A DNA stretch of 64,000 bases from Burkholderia mayonis (GTDB taxonomy: Bacteria > Pseudomonadota > Gammaproteobacteria > Burkholderiales > Burkholderiaceae): positions 2,108,001-2,172,000 of the forward strand of contig NZ_CP013386.1 in NCBI RefSeq assembly GCF_001523745.2, in the 5' to 3' direction. Both the position numbers and the translations under genes were made by a program. Of the stretch, positions 45,709 through 54,370 are shown in pieces. The notes beneath the pieces are model-generated. The model was given only the letters and a program-made list of their open reading frames with translations, was not told the origin of the DNA and ran no database searches. Each line of letters starts with the position of its first letter. The stretch's first letter is position 1.

Positions 45709-47004
45709 ATGAATCAGCAACGTTTCGTTCCGTCGTCCGCGCTTGCGGCCTGGCGCGTTCCGCTCACCGCGCTCGCGACCGCGTGCGTACTCGCCGCGTG
45801 CGGCGGCAGCGACATCGCCGCGCCACCGTCCGCGGGCGACAGCGGCAGCGGCGGCAAGACGACGCCGACCAACCCGAATAACCCGACGCCGACCGCGACC
45901 GGCACGTCCGGCGTCGTCAACACGCTCGGCAAGACCGCGACCGATCTCGGCAACACGATCGGCTCGACGAGCGTGCCGGGCCTCGGCAGCGGCGTCACGC
46001 AAGGCGTCGGCGCGACGGTCGGCAGCACGGGCGGCATCCTCAACGCCGCGGCGGACGCGGTGAGCAACGGCCTCGGCCAGATAGGCTCGACGCAGAATCC
46101 GGTCGGCACGACGGTCGCCGGCCTCGGCAACGTCGTGAGCGCGGCGAGCAACACCGTGCAAGGTCTCAGCCAGACCGTGCAGGCTGTCGGCACGGGCCCG
46201 CTCGCACCGCTTTCGCCCGTCACGACGCCCGTCGCAGGCGCGCTCGCGACGGCGGCGAACGGCGTGAACGCGGCCGGCACGATGCTCGGCAACGCGCTGT
46301 CGACAGGTCCCGTCCAGCAGATCACGCAGCCGATCAGCTCGGCCGTGACGCCGCTCGTCATCACGGCGGGCCAGGTCACTCAGACGGTCGGCACGACGAC
46401 GGGCGTCGGCCAGCCGGTGTCGGGCCTGCTGCAGCAAGTCGGCGGCGCGATCAGCTCGGCCGGCCATCAGATCGCGGGTACGTCGTCGCAGCCGCTCGTC
46501 GGCGACGTCGGCCAGCTCGTGTCGTCGGTCGGCAACACCGTGACGAACACGGGCGGCCTCGTCAATCCCGCCGCACCGAACGGAGCGGCGCCGATCCCGG
46601 GTCTCATCACGAGTCTCGTCGGCGGCTCGACGGCAACGGTCGCCACCGGTTCGGGCTCGGGCTCCACGCTTAGCAACCCGCTGAGCGGCGTGTTGTCGAG
46701 CCTCGGCGGAGGCGCACTCGGCGGGAGCGCCACGTCCGGCGGCGCGAGCAATCCGCTCGCACCGGTCACGAGCCTCGTGAGCGGCGGCACGGGTGGTAGT
46801 ACAAACCCGCTCGCGCCCGTTACCGGTTTGCTGAATACTGTCACGGGCGCGCTCACGGGCGCGACGGGATCGAGCGGCGGCACGAATCCGCTCGCCCCCA
46901 TCACGTCGCTCACGGGCAGCGCGACCTCGTCGACGGGCAGCTCGACCGGGCTCCTCGCACCGGTGACGAACACCCTCGGGACGCTGGGCAGCATTAGTAA
47001 GTGA
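45709..47004 (+). CDS. Repeat-rich surface lipoprotein 2 (paralog of lipoprotein 1)
   Basis: A 431-residue lipoprotein (signal RVPLTALATACVLAAC, lipidated Cys near residue 31). A Pro/Thr/Asn stalk precedes a repetitive Gly/Thr/Val/Leu body parallel to lipoprotein 1: VGTGPLAPLSPVTTPVAGAL and ALSTGPVQQITQPISSAVTP align with the same blocks in the first protein. Both end with NPLAPVT-type repeats and a short basic terminus (SISK versus GGIKK). AGCGAGGAG precedes the ATG. It lies 50 bp after lipoprotein 1, so the pair probably arose by duplication within one operon. Confidence 0.85.
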   Translation: MNQQRFVPSSALAAWRVPLTALATACVLAACGGSDIAAPPSAGDSGSGGKTTPTNPNNPTPTATGTSGVVNTLGKTATDLGNTIGSTSVPGLGSGVTQGVGATVGSTGGILNAAADAVSNGLGQIGSTQNPVGTTVAGLGNVVSAASNTVQGLSQTVQAVGTGPLAPLSPVTTPVAGALATAANGVNAAGTMLGNALSTGPVQQITQPISSAVTPLVITAGQVTQTVGTTTGVGQPVSGLLQQVGGAISSAGHQIAGTSSQPLVGDVGQLVSSVGNTVTNTGGLVNPAAPNGAAPIPGLITSLVGGSTATVATGSGSGSTLSNPLSGVLSSLGGGALGGSATSGGASNPLAPVTSLVSGGTGGSTNPLAPVTGLLNTVTGALTGATGSSGGTNPLAPITSLTGSATSSTGSSTGLLAPVTNTLGTLGSISK

Positions 47005-47014
47005 TACGAAGCAC

Positions 47015-47098
47015 TGCGCGCCCCCTCCGGCGGGGAGCGCGCAATCGGATTGGAACAACGGAAGACCACGATGCGCGGCGCGCGATATGCCGCGCATC
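47015..47098 (+). promoter_or_regulatory. Two intercistronic hairpins between lipoprotein 2 and the TpsB gene
   Basis: The first stem-loop is TGCGCG-C-CCC...GGGG-A-GCGCGCA (47015-47043). The second is a perfect 10-bp stem GATGCGCGGC (47070-47079) pairing with 47089-47098. Neither has a T-run, so they are more likely RNA-processing or partial-termination elements that lower TpsB expression relative to the lipoproteins. Confidence 0.5.
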
Positions 47099-47143
47099 TG
47101 CATTAGAAGATCACAAGCACAAAGAGGCCCACGAGGAATCACA

Positions 47144-48823
47144 ATGAAATCCAGACACGAATCTTGGATGCTGTTGCTCGCGCTCGTTGCGGCCGCCGGC
47201 GCCGCGCACGCGCAAAGCCGGTCGGGCGGCAACCCGCTCGAATCGCTGCCGCAAATCAACACGCCGCAGCGGCCGAGCGTGACCGTGCAGGTCGCGCCGC
47301 AGGAAGTCCAGGTGCAGGCGCTGCTCGCCCGCCATCTGACGCCGACTTCGTTCCAGGTCGAAGGCGTCAAGTCGATTCCGTTCGAAGAGATCTCGCAGCG
47401 CTTCACACCGCTCGTCGGCAAGGACATCACGATCGGCCAGTTGATCGAAATGGCGAACGGCGTGACGAAGCTGTATCAGGCGCGCGGCTACGCACTGTCG
47501 TTCGCGTTCATCCCCGCGCAGACGTTCGAAGGCGGCGTCGTGCGCGTGACGGTCGTCGAAGGCTACGTCGCGAACGTGAAGATCACCGGCCGGCCCGGCG
47601 CGATGGAGCCGAAGGTCCGCGCGATCGCCGCGCACATCATGGACGACCGGCCGCTGCGCCGCGCGACGTTCGAGCGCTATGTGAACACGTTCGGCCTCTT
47701 GCCCGGCGTCACGGTGAAGGCGAACGTGCCGCCGCCGCAGAACACCGACGGCGCGACGACGCTCGAGCTCAACGTCGATCGCAAGCCGTTCAACGTAAGC
47801 GCGGGGCTCAACACGAACAACCCCGGCTTGCAGGGGCTCTTTACGGTGACCGAGAACGGCCTCACCTCGCTCGGCGAGCAGATGAGCATCTCCGCCCTCT
47901 TCCCGAAAGGCCCGAACAACCAGACGTACGTGTCGTTCAACGGCGCCGTGCCGATCGGCAGCAACGGCCTCGTCACACGTCTCGACGCGAGTCACTACCG
48001 TGGCAATCCGTCGGTCGACCAGACGGTGCTGCCGAACGTCCAGCGCACCGTCATCAACGACAAGCTCGGCCTGTCCGCATCCTATCCGCTGATGCTGAGC
48101 AACCAGCGCAGCCTGCTCGGCACGGTGTCGGGCTACGCGTCGCACAGCGAAGATCGCTACCAGAACCAGATCACGGGTGCGATGATCGGCACGCGCTCGC
48201 AAGTGCGCGTGCTGCAGATGCAGCTCGACTACACGAGCGTGCAGCCGAAGCAGGTCCAGAAGCTGAGCTTCAACGTCGCGAAGGCGTTCGACATTCTCGG
48301 CGCGTCGAAATCGGGCATCACGAACATTCCCGGCGTCACCGCGACGAATCCAGCATCGACGACGTTCGTGCGCACGGGCGCGACGTTCGTGCAGACGAAT
48401 GAGTGGCCGTTCAAGATCGGCTCGACCGTGCAGCTCACCGGCCAGTACAGCCCCGATTCGTTGCCGACCACCGAGCAGATCTCGTTCGGCGCGCAGCGCT
48501 TCGCGCTCGGCTATCAGCCGGGCGAGACGTCTGGGGATTCCGGCTGGGGCGCGTCGCTCGAGCTCAATCGCGCATTCGCGCCGGGCTTCACGTATCTGAA
48601 GAACATCACGCCATACGTCGTATACGACATGGCGCGCGTGTATCTGCATTCGGGCACGCCGGTGCCGCGCAGGCTGTCGTCGGTCGGGCTCGGCGTGCGC
48701 TTGACCGACAGCCGCTTCTACAACCTCGACGTGTCGATCGCGAAGCCCGTCGGCGACTCGCCGATCGAGAGCGCATCGCGCAGCCCGCGCGTGAATGCGT
48801 CGTTCTCCTATCAGCTCTACTGA
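47144..48823 (+). CDS. TpsB/FhaC/ShlB-family outer-membrane transporter
   Basis: A 559-residue protein with a signal peptide (SWMLLLALVAAAGAAHAQ) and POTRA domains. FQVEGVKSIPFEEISQRFTP, then ITIGQLIEMANGVTKLYQAR and GYALSFAFIPAQTFEGGVVR form the first; VKITGRPGAMEPKVRAIAAH lies in the second. A C-terminal 16-strand beta barrel is predicted to end in the outer-membrane signature SFSYQLY. TpsB proteins export large TpsA exoproteins, but no TpsA gene is nearby. The two repeat lipoproteins upstream are the only candidate cargo in the unit. GAGGA precedes the ATG at 47144. Confidence 0.9.
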   Translation: MKSRHESWMLLLALVAAAGAAHAQSRSGGNPLESLPQINTPQRPSVTVQVAPQEVQVQALLARHLTPTSFQVEGVKSIPFEEISQRFTPLVGKDITIGQLIEMANGVTKLYQARGYALSFAFIPAQTFEGGVVRVTVVEGYVANVKITGRPGAMEPKVRAIAAHIMDDRPLRRATFERYVNTFGLLPGVTVKANVPPPQNTDGATTLELNVDRKPFNVSAGLNTNNPGLQGLFTVTENGLTSLGEQMSISALFPKGPNNQTYVSFNGAVPIGSNGLVTRLDASHYRGNPSVDQTVLPNVQRTVINDKLGLSASYPLMLSNQRSLLGTVSGYASHSEDRYQNQITGAMIGTRSQVRVLQMQLDYTSVQPKQVQKLSFNVAKAFDILGASKSGITNIPGVTATNPASTTFVRTGATFVQTNEWPFKIGSTVQLTGQYSPDSLPTTEQISFGAQRFALGYQPGETSGDSGWGASLELNRAFAPGFTYLKNITPYVVYDMARVYLHSGTPVPRRLSSVGLGVRLTDSRFYNLDVSIAKPVGDSPIESASRSPRVNASFSYQLY

Positions 48824-48857
48824 CGCGCTCGCGCCCTTCCCGCTTCGCTTCGCGCAC

Positions 48858-48890
48858 GCGGCCCGTCATGCGACGGGCCGCTTCCGTTTT
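48858..48890 (+). terminator. Terminator of the lipoprotein-TpsB operon
   Basis: A perfect 10-bp stem GCGGCCCGTC/GACGGGCCGC with an ATGC loop, followed by TTCCGTTTT, 35 nt after the TpsB stop. Confidence 0.85.
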
Positions 48891-49041
48891 CACTTCACAT
48901 CTTCACGTCGATTAGAAGCACTTGTATCAAACGCGGCGCGCGGATTCACGTATTCTGCGCGAAGCTCGCACGCATCGCCGTTCGACGCAAACGGCCCGCG
49001 AGCCCGATGAAAATGACATTGTGCGATCCAAGGAGGAAGAC

Positions 49042-49506
49042 ATGTTTCAAATGACCCGTTCACTGCGCTCGATCACCGTTGCAGGCGCGCTCCTCGCATG
49101 CGCTGCGAGCGCATTCGCTCAAGCGGACAGCCCGATCGGCACGTGGCAGACGATCGACGACCACACGGGCAAGCCGAAGGCGCTCGTGCAAATCAGCGAA
49201 GACTCGAGCGGCGAGCTGTCGGGCAAGGTTCTCAAGGGCCTCGGCGAGAACGACACGCCGGATCGCCGCTGCACCGCGTGCACCGACGAACGCAAGGATC
49301 AGCTGATCAAGGGCATGACGATCATCAAGGCGATGAAGAAGGAAGGCGACGGCTGGGACGGCGGCAACATCCTCGACCCGGAAAACGGCAAGGTCTACAA
49401 ATGCAAGATGAAGCTCGAAGAAGGCGGCCAGAAGCTCGTCGTGCGCGGCTACATCGGCGTGTCGCTGCTCGGTCGCTCGCAGACCTGGATGCGCGCTGCG
49501 CAATAA
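49042..49506 (+). CDS. DUF2147-family exported protein
   Basis: A 154-residue protein with a signal peptide (ITVAGALLACAASAFAQ, cleavage near residue 26). The DUF2147 fold follows: SPIGTWQTIDDHTGKPKALV, GWDGGNILDPENGKVYKCKM and VVRGYIGVSLLGRSQTWMR. A Cys pair (RRCTACTDE) sits in the middle loop. It is probably a small periplasmic lipocalin-like protein; function unknown. AAGGAGG lies 6 nt upstream of the ATG, and a strong terminator follows. Confidence 0.9.
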   Translation: MFQMTRSLRSITVAGALLACAASAFAQADSPIGTWQTIDDHTGKPKALVQISEDSSGELSGKVLKGLGENDTPDRRCTACTDERKDQLIKGMTIIKAMKKEGDGWDGGNILDPENGKVYKCKMKLEEGGQKLVVRGYIGVSLLGRSQTWMRAAQ

Positions 49507-49580
49507 GCCCGTTTGACGTCGACAAGCGCGGCTTGTCGACGCTCGCGTTCTGCGTTTCGCGAACGCTGGCGGCAAAACAA

Positions 49581-49615
49581 AACCGGCCTGTGCATTTCCG
49601 CCAGGCCGGTTTTTT
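49581..49615 (+). terminator. Terminator of the DUF2147 gene
   Basis: Stem AACCGGCCTG (49581-49590) pairs with CAGGCCGGTT (49602-49611), followed by T residues, about 75 nt after the stop. Confidence 0.9.
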
Positions 49616-49630
49616 CATGCGCGCGTCGCG

Positions 49631-50038
49631 TCAGATCATGTGCTCGAGCGCGCGATCGCGGCGAGGCGCGGTCGATGTCGTCGACGCTCCGCCGCTGCGC
49701 GCTTCCGCCGCTTTCGAGCGCGTATGCGTCCGCATGCGCATCGCCATCAGCTCGCTCAGATCGTCGCTTTCTGCGCCGAACAGCTCGACCAGCACGCGCT
49801 TCAACGCGCCTGAGTCGTGCCACGCCTTGAAGCGGCGATGACACGTCTGATACGCGGGAAAACGGCGCGGCATCGCCGACCAGTTCGCGCCGCTGTAAAT
49901 CACCCACAGCACGCCGTTCAGCACCGCGCGCGTATCCGCGAGCGGCCTGCCGCGCAACTCCTTGCGCGGACGCAGCTCGGGCAGCAACGGAGCGACGCGC
50001 TGCCACTCCTCATCATTGATATCGCGATACGGCGTCAT
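49631..50038 (-). CDS. Solitary IS5-type ORF-A-like protein (DUF4096)
   Basis: A 135-residue protein. Residues 1-80 match the N-terminal DNA-binding part of IS5-family transposases (DINDEEWQRVAPLLPELRPR, LNGVLWVIYSGANWSAMPRR, FPAYQTCHRRFKAWHDSGAL). After that there is no DDE domain but a different basic tail ending ALEHMI. No inverted repeats or target duplications are visible around it, and the start is clean. It may therefore be a domesticated transposase-derived regulator rather than part of an IS. A decayed IS fragment remains possible. Confidence 0.7.
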   Translation of the reverse strand: MTPYRDINDEEWQRVAPLLPELRPRKELRGRPLADTRAVLNGVLWVIYSGANWSAMPRRFPAYQTCHRRFKAWHDSGALKRVLVELFGAESDDLSELMAMRMRTHTRSKAAEARSGGASTTSTAPRRDRALEHMI

Positions 50039-50234
50039 GTGTCTCTCCGTTCGTGAAGAACATGACGCAACGATATCGAGACGAATCGGCATTGGATACG
50101 ACGCGCATGCCGATTTAAGAATAGTTAATACCGAATTAACCGAAGTTAACCGTCTGGCGTGCTTTTTCGAATTCGGGTCGGGTCGTTCGGGGTTCGCGCC
50201 GTGCAATATGCAACCGTCGGCCAGTCGGGTCGGA

Positions 50235-51332
50235 TCAGGTCAGCGACGTATCGATCAGGCGTCGCGGCGTCTCGAGATACTCCTTCGACTGCATTTCGAC
50301 GATGCGCGAGACCGTCCGGCTGAATTCGTTCGCCATCGGTCCTTCGATGTACAGATCCTCTGCGGGCACCGCGGCCGACATCAGCAGCTTGACCTTGTGG
50401 TCGTACAGCACGTCGATGAGCCACGTGAAGCGGCGCGCCTCGGACGCCATCCGCGGCGACATCTGCGGCACCTCGGACAGCACGATCGCATGGAAGCGGC
50501 TCGCGAGCTCGAGATAGTCGTTCTGCGAGCGCGGGCCGCCGCAGAGCGTCGCGAAATCGAACCAGACGACGCCGTCCGCGCGGCGCAGCGCCTTGATCTC
50601 GCGCTTTTCGATGTGCAGGATCGGGCTCTCGTCGGGCACCGCGGCGAGCTGCGCGAACGCATGGCGCAGCGCGCGATCGGCTTCCGCGCCGAGCGGCGTG
50701 TGATACATCCGCACCTGCGTGAGCGTGCGCTGCCGGTAGTCGATGCCTGCGTCGACGTTCAGCACGTCGAGCTTGTCCTTCAAGAGCGCGATCGCCGGCA
50801 GCATGCGGTCGCGATGCAATCCGTCGGGGTACAGATCGTCCGGATCGTAATTGGACGTCATCACGAACTGCACGCCATTCAAAAACAGCCGGTCGAGCAG
50901 CCGGTACAGGATCATCGCATCGGCGATGTCCGACACGTGAAATTCGTCGAAGCAGATGAGCCGATAGCGCTTCGCGATGCGGCGCGCGAGCTCGTCGAGC
51001 GGATCGGCCTGCCCTTTGAGCTCCTCGAGCTCGCGATGCACTTCGCGCATGAATTCGTGGAAATGCAGCCGCGTCTTGCGCTGCACCGGCACGACCGCAT
51101 AGAAGCTGTCCATCAGGAAGCTCTTGCCGCGCCCGACGCCGCCCCACATGTAGACGCCGCGCGGCAGATCCGGGCGAATGACGAGTTTCTTGAACGCATT
51201 CGAGCGACGCGCCTTGTAGGCGACCCATTCGCCATAACAGCGCTGCAGGCGTTCGACCGCGGCGCGCTGCGCGGCATCGGACTGATAGCCGCGCGTCTTC
51301 AGCTCGTGCTCGTAGTATTCGGTGACGTTCAT
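50235..51332 (-). CDS. zapE: Cell-division ATPase ZapE (AFG1-like)
   Basis: A 365-residue AAA+ ATPase that interacts with FtsZ during constriction. Walker A is GVYMWGGVGRGKSFLMDSFY (near residue 65), Walker B is RLICFDEFHVSDIADAMILY (near 125), and sensor 1 is FVMTSNYDPDDLYPDGLHRD. The C-terminal region has RFTWLIDVLYDHKVKLLMSA. An ATG one codon upstream (51335) is equally possible. It lies 106 bp after lpd on the same strand. The 196 bp downstream (50039-50234) hold only A+T-rich GTTAA motifs and the promoter of the IS5-like gene. Confidence 0.94.
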   Translation of the reverse strand: MNVTEYYEHELKTRGYQSDAAQRAAVERLQRCYGEWVAYKARRSNAFKKLVIRPDLPRGVYMWGGVGRGKSFLMDSFYAVVPVQRKTRLHFHEFMREVHRELEELKGQADPLDELARRIAKRYRLICFDEFHVSDIADAMILYRLLDRLFLNGVQFVMTSNYDPDDLYPDGLHRDRMLPAIALLKDKLDVLNVDAGIDYRQRTLTQVRMYHTPLGAEADRALRHAFAQLAAVPDESPILHIEKREIKALRRADGVVWFDFATLCGGPRSQNDYLELASRFHAIVLSEVPQMSPRMASEARRFTWLIDVLYDHKVKLLMSAAVPAEDLYIEGPMANEFSRTVSRIVEMQSKEYLETPRRLIDTSLT

Positions 51333-51438
51333 CATGCAAACCGGCAAAAACGAAGGCGAGCGGGAAACCCCGCCCGCCTTCGCCGAGAAACTGCGACGCC
51401 GGCCGCGACGGCCGGCGCGCGGTGCTGCGTTTTCGCGC

Positions 51439-52869
51439 TTAGCTGTTGAGCGAGCGCTTGTCGACGGCGAGCGCCGCTTCGCGCATCACTTCGGACAACG
51501 ACGGGTGCGGATGGCAGATCCGGGCGATGTCTTCCGACGCCGCCTTGAATTCCATCGCGACCACGGCTTCGGCGATCAAGTCCGACGCGTTCGGCGAGAT
51601 CACGTGCACGCCGAGCAGTTCGTCCGTCTTCGCGTCGGCGATCATCTTCACGAAACCGTCCGAACGGCCCATGCCGAGCGCGCGGCCGTTGATCGAGAAC
51701 GGGAACTTGCCCGACTTGATCTCGCGGCCTTCCGCCTTCAGTTGCTGCTCGGTCTTGCCGACCCACGCGATTTCCGGCTCGGTGTAGATCACCCACGGAA
51801 TGCAGTTGTAGTCGATGTGCGGCTTTTGGCCGTCGATCACTTCCGCGACGAGCACGCCTTCGTCTTCTGCCTTGTGCGCGAGCATCGGGCCGCGCACGAC
51901 GTCGCCGATCGCGTAGACGTTCGGCACCGCGGTGCGGCAGTGGTCGTCGACGTCGATGAAGCCGCGCTCGTTCGCCTTCAGGCCGATCGCTTCGAGGCCG
52001 AGGTTGTCGGTGTTCGGCACGCGGCCGATCGACACGATCAGGCGATCCGCTTCGAGCGTCTTCGCGCTGCCGTCCTTGTCCGTGTACGCGATCGACACGC
52101 CGCTCGCGCCCGCCTTCACTTCGTCGATCTTCACGCCGAGGTTGATGTCGAGGCCCTGCTTCTTGAACAGCTTCGCCGCTTCCTTGGCGAGCGCTTCGTC
52201 GGCCGCGCCGAGGAATGCCGGCAGCGCTTCGAGCACCGTCACTTCGGCGCCGAGGCGACGCCACACCGAGCCGAGCTCGAGGCCGATCACGCCCGCGCCG
52301 ATCACGGCGAGCTTCTTCGGCACCGCATCGAACGTCAGCGCGCCTTCGTTGTCCGCGACGATCTTGTTGTCGACCGGCACGTTCGGCAGATGGCGTGCCT
52401 TCGAGCCCGTCGCGATGATCACGTTCTTCGCGGTGACGATTTCGGTTTCGCCTTCGCCGCTCACTTCGATCTGCACGCCGGCGTCGGTCTTGCCGGTGAA
52501 CTTGCCGTGGCCCTTCAGCCACGTGATCTTGTTCTTCTTGAACAGGAACTCGATTCCGCCCGTCATCTTCTCGACGATCGCATCCTTGCGGCCGATCATC
52601 TTCGCGACGTCCATCTTCACGTCGCCGACGCTGATGCCGTGGTCGGCGAGGTGATGCGACGCCTTCTCGAACTCTTCCGACGAGGCGAGGAGCGCCTTCG
52701 ACGGGATGCAGCCAACGTTCAGGCACGTGCCGCCCAACTTCAGCGCGCCCGCCGGGTTCTTCCATTTTTCGATGCAGGCAACCGTTTTGCCCAACTGCGC
52801 GGCGCGGATCGCCGCGATGTAGCCGCCAGGGCCGGCGCCGATCACGACGACGTCAAATTCCTTCGACAT
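51439..52869 (-). CDS. lpdA: Dihydrolipoyl dehydrogenase (E3 component)
   Basis: A 476-residue flavoprotein that reoxidises the lipoyl arm of the 2-oxoglutarate dehydrogenase complex, passing electrons to NAD+. The FAD fold is [20 protein letters not shown]. The redox disulfide is [16 protein letters not shown] (residues about 44-50). The NAD fold is [17 protein letters not shown]. The C-terminal catalytic His-Glu is in [17 protein letters not shown]. It follows odhB by 96 bp in the same operon. Confidence 0.97.
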   Translation of the reverse strand: MSKEFDVVVIGAGPGGYIAAIRAAQLGKTVACIEKWKNPAGALKLGGTCLNVGCIPSKALLASSEEFEKASHHLADHGISVGDVKMDVAKMIGRKDAIVEKMTGGIEFLFKKNKITWLKGHGKFTGKTDAGVQIEVSGEGETEIVTAKNVIIATGSKARHLPNVPVDNKIVADNEGALTFDAVPKKLAVIGAGVIGLELGSVWRRLGAEVTVLEALPAFLGAADEALAKEAAKLFKKQGLDINLGVKIDEVKAGASGVSIAYTDKDGSAKTLEADRLIVSIGRVPNTDNLGLEAIGLKANERGFIDVDDHCRTAVPNVYAIGDVVRGPMLAHKAEDEGVLVAEVIDGQKPHIDYNCIPWVIYTEPEIAWVGKTEQQLKAEGREIKSGKFPFSINGRALGMGRSDGFVKMIADAKTDELLGVHVISPNASDLIAEAVVAMEFKAASEDIARICHPHPSLSEVMREAALAVDKRSLNS

Positions 52870-52965
52870 GACAATCCTTTGATTTGGCTGCGGCGCGCCG
52901 AACGGGCGCCCGGGAAGGGGCGCCCGCGCGGCTCGCCGCAGCGGTTCGATGCGGTAAAAGCGTGC

Positions 52966-54237
52966 TTACAGGTCGAGCAGCAGGCGCGCCGGATCTTCGA
53001 GCGCGTCCTTCATCGCGACGAGCGACAGCACCGCTTCGCGGCCGTCGATGATCCGGTGGTCGTACGACAGCGCGAGGTAGTTGATCGGACGGATCACGAT
53101 CTGGCCGTTCTCGACGACCGGGCGCTCCTTCGTCGCATGCACGCCGAGGATTGCCGACTGCGGCGGGTTGATGATCGGGGTCGACAGCATCGAGCCGAAC
53201 ACGCCGCCGTTCGAGATCGAGAACGTACCGCCCGTCATTTCGTCGATCGACAGCTTGCCGTCCTTCGCCTTCTGGCCGAATTCGGCGATCTTCTTCTCGA
53301 TCTCGGCGAGGCTCAGCTGATCCGCGTTGCGCAGGATCGGCACGACGAGGCCGCGCGGCGAACCGACCGCGATGCCGATGTCGAAGTAGCCGTGGTAGAC
53401 GATGTCGTTACCGTCGATCGACGCATTCACGAGCGGGAACTTCTTCAGCGCGTGGACCGCGGCCTTCACGAAGAACGACATGAAGCCGAGCTTCACGCCG
53501 TGTTCCTTCTCGAACTTGTCCTTGTACTTCGCACGCAGGTCCATGACAGGCTGCATGTTCACTTCGTTGAACGTCGTCAGGATCGCGTTCGTCTGCTGCG
53601 ACTCGAGCAGACGCTCGGCGATGCGCGCGCGCAGACGCGACATCGGCACGCGCTGTTCCGGACGGTCGTTGAGCCACGTCGTCGCCGACGCCGGCACCTT
53701 CACTTCCGGCAGCGCCGGCTTCGCGGCGGCCAACGCCCGCGCGGCGGCCGGAGCGGCCTTCGGCGCGCTGCCCGCGGACAGCACGTCGCCCTTCGTGATG
53801 CGGCCGTCGCGGCCCGAGCCGGCGACGTCGCCTGCGGCGAGACCCTTCTCGGCCATCAGCTTCGCGGCGGACGGTGCTGCGGCAGCCGTGCTCGACGCAG
53901 CGGCGGCAGCCGGTTGCGCGGCCGGTGCGGCAGCGGGCGCGGCTGCCGGCTGGACTTCGGCGGCGCCTGCCGCAGCCGCGGCGGCGCCCGCCTTCGCTTC
54001 GGTGTCGATCGTCGCGATCAGCTGGTCGGCGACGACCGTGTCACCATCGTTCTGCAGCACTTGCGCGAGCACGCCCGCGGCGGGCGCCGGCACTTCGAGG
54101 ACGACCTTGTCGGTCTCGAGCTCGATCAGGATTTCGTCTTGCGCGACGGCTTCGCCGGGCTTCTTCTTCCACTGCAGCATGGTCGCTTCCGAAACCGATT
54201 CGGAGAGCTGGGGGACTTTGACTTCTACGATAGCCAT
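52966..54237 (-). CDS. odhB: Dihydrolipoyllysine-residue succinyltransferase (E2)
   Basis: A 423-residue E2 subunit of 2-oxoglutarate dehydrogenase. The lipoyl domain spans residues 1-76 with the modified Lys in [20 protein letters not shown]. Ala/Pro-rich linkers flank the E3-binding domain ([20 protein letters not shown]). The catalytic domain (about 195-423) has IERNEADQ-like [13 protein letters not shown] and the active-site [13 protein letters not shown] near the end. It lies between odhA (133 bp upstream) and lpdA. Confidence 0.97.
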   Translation of the reverse strand: MAIVEVKVPQLSESVSEATMLQWKKKPGEAVAQDEILIELETDKVVLEVPAPAAGVLAQVLQNDGDTVVADQLIATIDTEAKAGAAAAAAGAAEVQPAAAPAAAPAAQPAAAAASSTAAAAPSAAKLMAEKGLAAGDVAGSGRDGRITKGDVLSAGSAPKAAPAAARALAAAKPALPEVKVPASATTWLNDRPEQRVPMSRLRARIAERLLESQQTNAILTTFNEVNMQPVMDLRAKYKDKFEKEHGVKLGFMSFFVKAAVHALKKFPLVNASIDGNDIVYHGYFDIGIAVGSPRGLVVPILRNADQLSLAEIEKKIAEFGQKAKDGKLSIDEMTGGTFSISNGGVFGSMLSTPIINPPQSAILGVHATKERPVVENGQIVIRPINYLALSYDHRIIDGREAVLSLVAMKDALEDPARLLLDL

Positions 54238-54370
54238 TTGAATTTCCTGGATGCTTAATCTGGGTAATGACGAGACGTCTGCGCGCGCTGTCGGGAGTCG
54301 CGGCGCACGGCGCCTGCGATCGAAAGCGTGCGGGAAAGCGCACCGCGCCTTCCCGCTTCGCTACGTCTCT

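Noticed and set aside
44087..47004. Calling the two lipoproteins true collagen-like (G-X-Y) proteins
   Set aside because: Their repeats are Gly-rich but do not keep Gly at every third residue over long stretches; the pattern is better described as short Val/Leu/Thr/Gly repeats.
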